36,467 nt of DNA, taken from contig JAAMXP010001856.1 in NCBI GenBank assembly GCA_019693395.1, forward strand, positions 1 through 36,467, read 5' to 3'. The notes beneath the pieces were generated by a model. The model saw only the letters and a list, made by a program, of their open reading frames with translations. It was not told the DNA's origin and did not search any database. This DNA is from Ettlia oleoabundans (taxonomy: Eukaryota; Chlorophyta; Chlorophyceae; Chlamydomonadales). Both the position numbers and the translations under genes were made by a program. Position 1 is the first letter of the stretch. The number at the start of each line of letters is the position of its first letter. Shown piece by piece: positions 21,601-32,100 of the stretch.

Positions 21601-22852
21601 GCAAGTACCAAGGCCCAAGAGAAGCAAAGCGAGGGAAACACAGAGGTACTTGTGCAAGTACCAGTTTGTGCAGCTACCACAAAACTACAGGGCCCACCTG
21701 TGGCCATGAAGAGCCCCGGGTCTGCCTCCATGTCTGCCACTAAAGCCTCCAGCAGGCCAGGGTGTGGCAGTACATCGTCATCGAGGCACAACACATACTG
21801 CGAGTCGGCAGAGGCCTGGCGGATGCCGGCCAACAGGCTGCGGCAAGAGGGGGGGTTGGGGAGCGGGGGGGATTTGTGGTTTGTGGTGATGACGGGTGCA
21901 CTGCTGCAACCGCTGCAGGGGCGGTGACGTTTGCCGAAGGGAGGTGAGGCAGCTGCGGAGTGGTGGTTGGACCTGGTGTCACCTCCACAATGCATGGCAA
22001 AAAGAAAACATAAGAATTAATAGTGAAGACATTCAATCAACAATATAAACTCCCCCCCAAAAAGACAAACTCTGAGGTAAGAACTCTGAGGTATCTCATC
22101 ACTTACTTGTGTATCTTTTGGCTGGTGTGCTCCGCAAAACCCGCCGCCTGGATGCGCACGGGCCGCCGCCCTTGCATCTCCCGGACTAGGGCTGTGATCA
22201 CGCCATAGGCTGGGTCTGCCTTGTCCTCCAGCACAAACACAAACTCAAGGCTGCCTCCTGTAGGACGCACAGTTTCGAAAAGCAGACCGCGCAGGGTATA
22301 CCCGTTTGAAAGCAGCAATGAGATACCATAAGTGAAACGGAAGTTTTGGAATCACACCCCATCATGGGCGCACCATATTCAAGGCTCAACATTGAGCGCC
22401 AGTTGGCCATACTGTGGCTGCGGCAGCCGCGGACAGGCAGTACCACTGTCACGGGTGGTAGCTTGGGCTGGCCAGCCTGCAAGGATAAAGGGCAGGTGTA
22501 TGAACAACCACAAGAATGCAGAGGGCGGGACGGCGGTAGCAGCGGCATTGGCGGTTGCGAAACAGGGAGCCCTGGCTCAGCCGCGCACCTCCTGCTCAAC
22601 CGTGATTGTGGCTAAGCTGCTTTTACTACTGGATTTTGGGCGGCGCCCCAGTGCTCGGCGCCTTTGGCGCTGCAGTTCGCGCAGCCTGGCCTTGCCGGCT
22701 ACCACCCACAAACTTGCTAGCAATACTACGAGCCATATGCCGTGGATTTGTAGCGCCGTAACCCAAGGGCTGCACAGTGCCGCATTACCGCGCTCGACGA
22801 GCTGACTGAGAGCTGCAAGACAAATCTGCAGTAAAACAGGTAGGGGTAACAT
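18676..22852 (-). CDS. GCS: Ceramide glucosyltransferase, GT21, plant type (interrupted by gap)
   Basis: Transfers glucose from UDP-glucose to ceramide in ER/Golgi membranes. Visible exons: 22852-22589, 22476-22374, 22257-22107, 21837-21698, 21068-20893, [gap], 20136-19861, 19451-19372, 19043-18936, 18803-18676. An N-terminal anchor (GIWLVVLLASLWVV, residues 38-51) precedes PPVTVVLPVRG, EFVFVLEDKADPAY (first Asp motif), TSQKIHN, VLCLDDDVLPHPG (second Asp motif) and TEFVWGGCMLFR. After the gap come RRWWNYLRRQ, a hydrophobic region with several probable membrane spans, LALRWMTG, and the C-terminal HIDWSGIRYWRQAGKVV. Many split codons restore family motifs, for example AA|C giving KIHN-L and ACA G|GC giving MTG-T. 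The third Asp motif (DGGYSDD in homologues) is expected inside the N gap. The ATG at 22852 is in frame, but the true start could be further upstream. Confidence 0.92.
19740..19860. repeat. Degenerate CAGGCAGCCACCCA-type repeat in a GCS intron
   Basis: Loose direct repeats of CAGGCAGCCACC(C/A)ACC and CCCACCCACC directly before the donor of the 20136-19861 exon (minus strand). It is non-coding, and the C-rich strand is the plus strand. Confidence 0.6.
20195..20515. other. Assembly gap (321 N)
   Basis: A run of N inside the ceramide glucosyltransferase gene. Homology predicts at least one missing exon here: the segment between MLFRTAEMRHDGRGILR and IDDSYPPRRWW, which should include the third catalytic Asp motif. 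Confidence 1.
21081..21390. repeat. GGGT tract and degenerate minisatellite in a GCS intron
   Basis: (GGGT)n at 21081-21107 is followed by about 280 bases of imperfect repeats built on GAGCAGGGCAGGTGGTAG, with spacers such as ATGAAGGCAGAT. The G-rich strand is the plus strand, antisense to the gene. The array lies entirely in the intron between exons 21837-21698 and 21068-20893 and explains the long Pro/Leu/His-rich open frames on the minus strand. Confidence 0.85.
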
Positions 22853-23154
22853 CACCAATCGCTGCACAAAATAGTGCGAAGTGGTTAGTGTAAAATGGCA
22901 TTCCCAAATCAAGCAGTATGGCATCACCGCTGCTGACGTGGCGCGGCAACGCTGCACAATGCGCTTGAAAACGGCGTGTTGTGTGTAGGTGGGGTGGGTG
23001 CTGGGTGTATCCTCATGCTCTCACCACACCACAACTGCTGTATCAGTCACAAATATTTCAGCCTTGCAACCATGGTGCACCACTTTGCAGAAAATCCATC
23101 CTTTGCAGGACGTGCAAGAACCAGGACAGAAGTGAGACCGCAACGTAAATTCTG
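22853..23154 (-). other. Short tandem spacer between MKP1-like gene and GCS
   Basis: About 300 bases must hold the 3' UTR of the phosphatase gene and the promoter/5' UTR of GCS. No TTACA (minus-strand TGTAA) was seen. The GCS frame is open upstream of its chosen ATG to about 22957. Confidence 0.5.
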
Positions 23155-26100
23155 CTATGGCAGCGCCAATCTCGGAACATAAGGCTTGGTACGGGCAGCG
23201 TGGCTGTTTTGTCCACCTCCTCCCACAGGTGCCATTGCAACAGGTGCAGGTCGGCCCAGGTTGCTGCTCTGACGCTGTCGACCCCTCAGGTGCTGCTGCT
23301 GCCGCTCATGCCATTGCTGCTGCTCGCTGCTGTTGCGACTGCCACGGGGAGTGTATGCACCTGCACCGTCGCTACATATCTCATCCCCAGATGACGCCCG
23401 GCATGGCAAAATGCCCTGATCTGAGGCGGTACGGCCCAGTAACATTGGGCTGGTCGCCTCCTGCAACGTCCGCTCTTTCTTGCCCAGCTGCAGGCAGCAG
23501 GCCAGGTGGAGGCAAGAGGTCGACTTGAGTGAGGTGGGTGCATTGGGGCTGGGTAGGAGCAAAAGCACGCAAGCCTCCTGTCAATAGGAATCGATATTGT
23601 GCAGCATAGGGAGTCTTGTTTCAGGCAAACTACAGCTGTGTTGCAGCATCACAACAGTCGCATCTGCTTTGGGTAACATCGGACCAACAACTGCTTGGTA
23701 AGTGCTGCCATGTCACAAGCATGCAAGGTAAATCAAGCTGACTGCAGGGGTTGGCCGGCCGGCCGGCCAGCCAGCCACCCGGAGTGATACTAACTCCTTA
23801 TGCATCGCAAAGCCCACCAACACACCTGTGCTGTGGCAGAGTCAATGCTGACCCCCGGCAGGTCCTCCAGTGTAAGGTCGGCAGGCGGCTCCCGTCGCCT
23901 CTTGCCAGGTGACGGTGGCCGCTCGTCGCCCCGTGCCTGCAGGAGGAAAATCATGGCCAACAAATGATTACGGGACAGGCAGGCAGGCAAGCAAGTGGGA
24001 CTGGGATGCTTTGTTCCTTTTACAGCATTCAAGAGACCTGCACAGCAGTCATTGGTTCTAATCAGCACACATTGCAAGCACAACCAGCCCAACAAATTGT
24101 GCGCTCCGCATGTCCCGGCTGCGACGGCGGCTGTGGATCCTCGCCTGCTTGCGCAGGCGGTCGTTGGGGCTGGTGGCGGCATCCCCGCTCTCCTCATCCC
24201 TCGGCGTCTTGCGCCCCCCGCCGCCGCTTCGTGCGCTGTCCCCAGAGTCACCATTGGTGCGGGCAGTGAGGGAGCGGTGGTACAGCTGCACGGACGCAGC
24301 GACATAAAACGGCATCAAGGTTTGTGGCGGAAGCGGGGCACAATGTGGATGGGCAGGCACAACTGATCACCCCAATCCCCGTTGCAAACAACCAGTGGCG
24401 ATGCATCCAGCTGTACATTTATCTCAACCCCCAATGCCAAGCTTCCCCACCTCGAAATCCTTGTCATAGCTCCTGTTCTCCCCCACAGCCAGGGGCTGCC
24501 CCGCTGCTGCCGCTGACGCATCCGCTGCCAATGCCACAGCAGGGCTGCCACGGCGGCTGCTGCTACTACCTTCGCCCGCCGCCGCAGCAGCTGCCAGGGA
24601 AATCCAAAACGCCGCCGGCTCCTGGCCCTGCTGCACCACCACTGCAGGCCCTGCTGCGGCCTCATATTGTTGCAACTGGCGTGCAAAGCGTTGGGCTGCC
24701 TCCACAAACGCCTCTGGGCAGCCCTCACCAACCCAGATCGTCACAGCTGTTGGAGCGTGCAGCACAAAAGCACCGCGACGGTCCAGGCTGCCACTGCCAA
24801 GTGTGCCGCCAACAGGCTTAGGCACTAGGTACTGCGCCGCTGCAGACGACTGAGGTGCAATACGGTACAAGCGGCAGCTCTCCAGGGACGCATGCCGCCG
24901 CTTGTGCCATTGCAGCAGCTGCTTGGAAGGAGATGGGCGGGCGGATATGAGTAGGCCCATATATACAAACAATCACAAACATAGAAGCAATGGCACGATC
25001 TACTGTCGCTAATGCAACAGCCAACCAGTGCAACCAGACCCCCGCAACGCCCGCTGCAAACGCCAGGCAAACCCACCTGGCATATGAAACCAATGTTGGG
25101 GTTGGTGACGCCCCGCGCCGCTTTGACGGCTTGGAACACATCATCGTAAGCTGCGCCCTGCTTCCACATCAGATATGCTATAGCCAGCGTGGCTGAGCGC
25201 GACACCCCTTGGGAGCAGTGTATGAGCACCCGTCCACCGTGCATGGCCTCCTGCAGGCGGGTGGGTGGAGAAGGGGTGATTTGGTTGGAAGGGCAGGCAA
25301 TTTTGCAGGTAGAGGGGAAGGCGGCACAGCCACTGCAGCCCAGCAACAATTGTTGTGGCGCTGCCCAGGATCTGTGCTAGTTCCAAATTCAAGCGTCTTG
25401 GGACGCTGTTGGATGTCCGGTGCAGCTGCACATTGCATGGGCTGATCTGCAGCAGCCGAGCAGCACCCATCAAGCGCGTCACCTCGATAAAGTCAAACAC
25501 GTCATACAGCACACTCAGGATGTCCTCCCCCGGCATATCTGCAGCTCATTTAGGACTATAATATGCATTTTAGCAGTTTCCAGGTGGATAATTTCGCTGT
25601 GTATCGTAAACACCTAAAGCTGCAGCATTGCATTACGCACGGAGCCATCATGTTGGTGCAGCCAGGCAGTGGAACAACACGCCATAGGCTGCCACATGCA
25701 TACAGATATCATGACAATGTGGCGCACCCTGCAGGTAGAGCACTTTGTAGCTCAGCTCGTTTTCAAAATACGGCGGGTAGAGGAAGCCGACACAGTTGAC
25801 CACGTGCGTAATGCCCGCCTCCCGTAGCGTCTCCCGGCTGCGTGCCACGTGCTCAGCACCCACATAGAGTCCCTCTGCAACGCGGCTGCACTGGCGCTCA
25901 AAGAAGGCGAGCTTCTCTTTGCGGGCGCGCAGCTCGGTCGGCGGGCCGTCGTCGCGCGGGAGAGCCCGCAGGTCCAGCACTCGCAGGTTGCCCATGCGGC
26001 TGGCGGCCTTGGTGGGGCTCAGCTGCGGGTCACGGGTGCCGGGCTGCGCGAATTGGGCTGCACCCTGGCCGCTGGCCCCAACCTGCACTGGCTGCCAGTA

Positions 26101-26460
26101 CCTTTCGCGGAACAGCGGCGCAGCCAGGCCGCCACCGGAAGTTGCTGTCATGCCCGGTTCGCGGCAAGTGGCGTAGGGTGTCACTCCGCTGTCGGAAACC
26201 AAACGTCCGCTTCGGTTGAATGCGAGTACTCTGCTTTGGCGAGCAAGGGGATATTCAAGATATTTCAACGCGTGTTGGACAGCAGATATCATGCCTGCAG
26301 TTGCAGATGCATTTTGCCCTCCGGCCTGCCAGCCGGCGCCATGTAGGACCCGACGCAATGAGGAGAAGCTATTTGCAGCAGCATGCTGCAGGGTTGGTCC
26401 CTTACGTGATATGGAGGAGAGGGAGGCGGTGATGAATGAGTTTATAAGATTCTGTAACAT
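23155..26460 (-). CDS. MKP1: MKP1-like dual-specificity phosphatase with gelsolin-like segment
   Basis: Predicted to dephosphorylate MAP kinases, as plant MKP1 does in stress and UV-B responses. Exons: 26460-25728, 25538-25483, 25250-25077, 24918-24451, about 24285-24145, 23936-23826, 23487-23155. The N-terminus is poorly conserved; from ELRARKEKLAFFERQCSRVA onwards it follows plant MKP1, including THVVNCVGFLYPPYF. The signature VLIHCSQGVSRSATL holds Cys275 and Arg281; the general-acid Asp245 codon is split across the exon 1/2 junction. Next come YLMWKQGAAYDDVFQAVKAA and NPNIGF, then a gelsolin-like segment with GSLDRRGAFVLHAPTAVTIWVG and EPAAFWISL, matching the plant architecture. The C-terminal exons are Ser/Gly/Gln-rich and end PRLALP. 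The donor of exon 5 is uncertain: CAG|GCGAGG at 24145 or TTT|GTTGGG at 24094. The start is the first ATG of the frame and is unproven. Confidence 0.9.
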
Positions 26461-26687
26461 TCACGACAAGAGTGGCAATGCCGGCGGCAGCCAACAGCAG
26501 GCCGGTTTGCTATAGTTGTGCTTTCCCGTCCCAGCCGTATATTCGTAACATGCTACCGGAGAAAAACCATGTCAAGGAGTCATCTTTACCTGGTACAATA
26601 TCACAGTCCTATCACAGGGCCATGAATGCACCGTTTATGGACAACTCCGCCAGTTGCTCCCAGATTTGCTGCCTAAATCGTTACGGC

Positions 26688-28451
26688 CTATTGCTGCCTA
26701 GGCGACAGCTCCAGGATCTCGCGCTTGTTGGAGGCCCCATCATCCACTACCGCCACCGTGCGGCAGCTGAAGATGCCACCTTCCTCTACCAGCCGCCTGA
26801 AGGCAGCAGTACCGCCACCCACACCAAAGTAGTAGCTCTTGGCGGCCACATATGCCACTCCTGTGCCCGGGCGCAGGCAGGCCTTGATGCAGCGGTACAG
26901 GCTGTGTATCGCCTCAAGGGAATAAATCGTCTCCGCTGTCAGCACCAAGTCGTAGCTGTGGGCCAAACCCAGTCCTTCCAGCAACCCTGGCAGCGAGTCC
27001 CAGCTGCCCGCAAAATATCGCGCGCTGGCGCTTGATGGCCCCTGTGTCTCTGCTGCCCCGTTACCTAGACCGCCGCTGCCGCTGCTGTCCGCCATCGCCG
27101 CTGCAGCACGCCTCGTGGCCCAGGCACTGGCATTGGCGGCGACGTTGGGTATGGTCAGCGTGCTCAACACGCTGCGGTTGTAGTCCTGCACAGCGGGCAT
27201 GGCAGGCAGCAAAATTGGAGCAGATACCAGCCTCCCTTGAACGCTTTCCATGCAACAAGCACAGGTCAAGTTGCAGGAAAGCGCATAACAGAGCAAGCCA
27301 TGTGTTCACCTGACCATGTGTTCATTTGAGTGGTACCAGCCCACACACCTACCTGGAAATGCACCTCAGCCCCAGCTGACAGCGCCACCAAGCCCGGCAA
27401 GCCGTGACCGCAGCCCTGCGCAAGCAGACGAGGAACACGACCAGCCGACTCTTCAACCATGAACAGAATACCTCGATTAACAGACGGTCAGCCAGCTGGC
27501 CCACTGTGGAATGTAAGACAGCAGCAGGCCTGCTTTAAGCGGGGGTATGTTGGCGGCCTTCCCACGTGGCACTCTGTACAGACCATAGCATGATCACAGC
27601 ATGATCTCACCAACTCCATGACCCTAGTCCCTGCGTCCAGCTGCAAGGGTGGCAATTTCGCTGCCAGATCCTGCTCCAGCAGCTGTTCTCGCTGCTCTTG
27701 GGCTTGCTGCTGCGCAGCTGGCTGCTCGGCTGCGTGCTGCTGCTCTCGTTCTTCTTGCTGCTTGCGCCGCTTCTGCTGCTGCTGCTGGTTCAGGGCCGCT
27801 GCCAGGAACTGTGCCAGATCCACGCCCCCCTCCCAGGACTTGAAGCCACCCTCATACACCCCTGCTATGAGGTCATTAGAGGCCACCCTGTCATCAGCTA
27901 GCAGCTCCGCCGCCTGCCCATTGCTGATCACGCCCTGCAAAGGGCGGTTGCGTGGTGCGACACCTGTGCAAGCAGTAAATCAGTCGGATGCCCAGGAAGA
28001 ATGGTGTAGCAGCGATGCACGCAGGCAAGCAGGCAAGCAGTCTGCATGGGTAGAGAGAGAGTGAGAGAGAGGCAGGGAGCACAAGGTAAGCAGCCTGCCA
28101 TCAACAGCCGGATTACCGCGCTTACCTTGATCAATGAAAGCTGAGACGAGATGAGCACAGTGTCTTGGTAACCTGTGGGCTTACCCTGCATGCGCCAGTC
28201 GGAAGATTTGGTGGAGGTAACCAAAGATGTTGCTCAGTGGCGGCAGCCAAATGTGCCTTTGTGGCATCGGCGGCAGCGCATGTGCCGCCGCTGCCGCAGC
28301 CATGGACCGCTGCCCTTACCTCGCTAGATGGTACCTCTATCGCCTCTACAACGACTTGCGCAGCCTCAGAGCCCATCTCTTCCTCTGGTTTCGGCACCGC
28401 ATCAGCAGCATTTTCGCCGCCGGCCGGGTCGTCGAAGCCGAAGCGGAACAT
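26688..28451 (-). CDS. METTL18: Protein-histidine N-methyltransferase, METTL18/HPM1 family
   Basis: SAM-dependent methyltransferase; yeast and human relatives methylate a histidine of ribosomal protein uL3. Five exons, 28451-28320, 28185-28126, 27934-27611, 27415-27353, 27185-26688, all phase 0, give 358 residues (human 372). The N-terminus MFRFGFDDPAGG resembles the family start. NDLIAGVYEGGFKSWEGGVD is the conserved pre-core motif. SAM motif I, VMELGCGHGLPG, is split by an intron after VMEL. Then VHFQDYNRSV, LTIPNVAAN, LVLTAETIYS (276-282) and YYFGVGGGT (311-319) are all family hallmarks. Exon 3 has a Gln/Glu/Arg-rich insertion (about 27680-27790) and exon 5 a Ser/Gly/Ala-rich one. The frame is open upstream of the ATG; the start is chosen by similarity. 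Confidence 0.93.
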
Positions 28452-29158
28452 GCTTGTAAAGCAGCCAAGATGTATAACAGACAGGTAGCGTGTTACCGCC
28501 GACATGCAAATGCTATTGAGTACGGACTGGTGGTGGGGCGGGACAGGCGGCGAGTGCTGGCACAGCCTCATGCCGGTGCTTGCAGCTGTCTGTTGGAGCT
28601 TGTAAATGCCTTGCGATGGCAGGTATGGTATGTAGTGATTGGCAAAACCACCAACTATCAATGCTACTGGCCAAAGTGATGATACATAGGCATGAACGGC
28701 AGTCATTGACGTTGCAGGCAGCACAGCATTGCCTGCCGCATTAGCGAGTAAATGCAGCGGCAGGCCCAACCGGCTGAAAAATGAAAAGGAAGTGGGCGAT
28801 ATTCAGCAGATTTACTAAGGACCACACAGTGCATTGGTCAGACAGAAAGGTTGTTAACACAGTGTGGTATGGTGGCTGGGCTACCTAACAAACTAACCAA
28901 CTGAAGAAAAGTTTCGGTTGCTGCTGGCAATGCGGCAAAGCTAGGAAAGAATGGCTGTGGATAAAGCGAAACAACTGCACAGCCGAGGGTGCAAGCTATG
29001 TTGTAGGGCAGCAGGGTGCAACGTTCAGTCAGACTGGCTGGATTAGCAGTGCACGCCATATTGCAGTGGCTCTCAGCTGGCACCGAGCACCCTCATAATC
29101 CTTATGGTCAAGGGGCTGCTGCGGCTGGTGCCGTGTGGCTTGTGCCGGTACTAGCTCC
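28452..29158. other. Spacer between the pseudoprotease gene and METTL18 (tandem, minus)
   Basis: About 700 bases, presumably the 3' UTR of the pseudoprotease and the promoter of METTL18. A minus-strand frame runs open into METTL18 exon 1 from 28769, but its sequence has no family match. Nothing else is recognised. Confidence 0.5.
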
Positions 29159-32100
29159 TCACGACATCACAAAGCCGGCTGAGAAGTCCAACGGCCCGCC
29201 GCCAAATGCCGCCGACGCCGCCACCTCGGGGAATGTTCTGCCCAGCACGCCACCCAACCGCCAGCGTGGCTTGGCGCTGAGGAAGGCCCAAATATCAAAC
29301 CATGGCAGGAAAGCTTTCTGCCGCTTGCTGTACACCCGATTGATGCGGATGGCCAAGCCAGGCTGCTCAATGACAATGGACTGGCTCCACCGTGCCTGCA
29401 GGGGGGAGGCACAAGTTGCGGCAGCATGGGTGGGACAGCAGCAGTGTAGTGCCAGTGGCAAGGCAGCAGGGCGGCTGCATTGGTTGGTGGTCAGTCAAGG
29501 GACATGGAAAGAAGATCCTAGTAGCTTGTAGCACAGTAGCTGGTTAAGCTACCTAGTAGTAAGCAGCATAGCGGCGGGCGGCACTAAGCATGCGTCATTG
29601 AGGCAGAAAAGAAAAAACCCGCGTGAAGCACAAGCATCCCTTGCAAGCTGCAAGCCAGCAGTACGCACCAATTCTTCTCTGTACCGCACCCTGCCGCCAT
29701 TGAACTTTCTGAAATGCCCAGGGCGCAGCAACTTGCCATTCACAGTAACTGCAGAGTCGTTAGGGAGTGGGAGTGAGGCAGTGGTGGGGCCGAACAGGAG
29801 CAGATGAGACAGGCTGGAGATGCAAGGCGCAAACAAGCTCAAGTGTTCCGTCGCTTCTACCCTGCCCTGCCCTACCCCCGAAGCCGCTCCCAGCGACGGT
29901 TAAGGTCCCCCTAGCTGGCAATCCCCACCCGCTTCCACTGCCAGCTGGGGCAGGTGCCAGTTGGTTGCTCTGCCCAGCAGCTGCCTTAACTGCCAGCACA
30001 GGGTGCGCTGCGGGCTCACCATGAGTTTTGTTGTTCTTGAAGCTGACGACCACCCGGCCGCCCCATTTGAACACCAGCCGACGCATGACTGTCAGCTTGG
30101 GCTGCAGGCAAGAACAGGGGGAACGGCCCTAAATGCAACAGGAGACACTTATTCAGCACATATCAAGGATTTAAACCAAGCCAGAAATTGATCACACAAG
30201 TACGGCATTGACTTCGGCTTCAAACGTCGGGACATGCAGACAGGGCTGTATTGGCAGTACCAGGTTGCGGTACTATCTCCTTTCCGGCCTCTGAAGAATT
30301 GCCGTACACACGGTGTATCCCAGCACACCAGCTGTCACCAACTGACGGCGCTGTTGCTGCCTGCTCACATTTGCGGGGTGCTTGGCCAGAGCGGCCACCA
30401 GGCTCATGGGGCCCTTTTTGAAGTTAAGGATCTGCAGGGCCCAACGAATCCCAGTGCCAGGCATTTAGAGCTAAATTGGTGTTTTGCATCAGAAGGGCGG
30501 CAGAAGAAACTTCGCATGGGCCGCGCACGTGCAAAACAACAAGCAAGAGGCAAGAGGCAAGAAGAGCAACGAGGCGCCGGCAATGGTTGCTGGCTGGCTG
30601 TCGCTGGCTGTCTTGTGCTACACTATCCCCCCTGTGACGGTGCATGTGTGCTCTTACCGTCAGCTGCCGTCCAGCAGGCGTGGTGGTTTGAAAGCGGGAG
30701 CCGTCAAAGCCCAGCACGTTTGGATCCCCCCACACTGCAATGCCGGGGTGGTGGCACCATGCGAGGCGGAGGCAAGTGAGGAAAACAGGGAGATAAGAGA
30801 TGTGTGTGCCTGGGCAAAGCAAATCCTCCCCGTGAGGAGCAGCTGCCATGATGAGCAACACCCTGCCAACACAAGCACCCCTGCAAGCACTTGCGGTGGG
30901 GCTTTGGCGCCGAAGCGTCATGTAGCGCAGCTGTTGCACCCACCCCTGCCCTTCCAGTCGGAGGTTGTGAGTGCCGTCACGGTTATGTCGATCCATCTTC
31001 GCAGCGCCGCGACATCCGTCATCACATCTGCAATAAGATGTAAAGTGACATGAACCGGCTGGTAAACCACTCAAATAACATCTCCCAGGGTCAAGATAGG
31101 AAACCTGAGTGAAGAAGCAGCCAGGAGGGGAGCTCACATGATCCCTTGCCGCACACATTAGGGCCGAAGCTGTCCACCCCGTAGATCACATCCCTGTCTG
31201 GCCCTAAGCCTCGTCTGAAATAAGGCGCGCCACCGTCGCCCCAGCAGGCGCCGCCGTTGGGACGGGCCGTGTTGGCTGCACGGGTGGAGAGGGGCGGGGG
31301 CGGCACATGTGGTATGCCACTCAACATATAGGCACACCATGATATGGGCCTACACAAGTGGCACTGCTGGGGCCTTCACCCTGCTTGTTTATGGTGTGCC
31401 CCAAAACCCCAAAACGATGCTACTGCTCCATATGCAGGCTGCTCCCCTGCATTGCAGCCCGGCACTGCGGGCCTGCTGTAGCTGCCTCACTGCAGCCCAC
31501 CTGCGTGTGCAGCGCACAGCATGCTGTTCCTGTTGAAGTTAGTGCGGATGGTGTAGACTGTTGGGGGCGTGGTGGACCGATCAATAAGCTTGTCTTTGCC
31601 CCACTGCTGTTGGCAGGCGGACAATGGCAGCAGGCTCATGCCAATCTGCGGCCAGGGGCAGAGTGTAAAGTGGGTGAATGGGCAATGTCTCGATTGAGGA
31701 GCTTGGCAGGCAGCTGAGTGCTGGGAATAGATTGGCACGGCAGCAAGCACTGAAAAGGGCAAGGGGCGCTGCGAGGCAATGATAATGCAAGGGTCACGTG
31801 GGTATCAGGGTGCAAGCTGCGGAGTGGGAGGAACGGCGGTACGTTGTTGTGGGGTTCCTCCTTGTGTAACCATGATCTCATCAACCCACATGCGGGTACA
31901 CAGCAGCATGCTGAGCCTGCTGCAGCAGGCGCTGGTTCATGAAGGTGCTGGCGCACGCACCTGCTGCAGCCTCTCAGCTTCTGAGGGGCGGGTAGGTGAG
32001 GTCCAGCCCCAGCCCACGGCAAACAGGCCGCTCATGGCCCGCAATGGCATTTTGGGCTTGGCTGCAGCGGGCAGCAGGGACCAACAGGGGGGTGGGAGCG

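Noticed and set aside
30424..31158. 244-codon minus-strand open frame in the pseudoprotease gene
   Set aside because: It reads through several introns and is out of frame with most of the supported exons.
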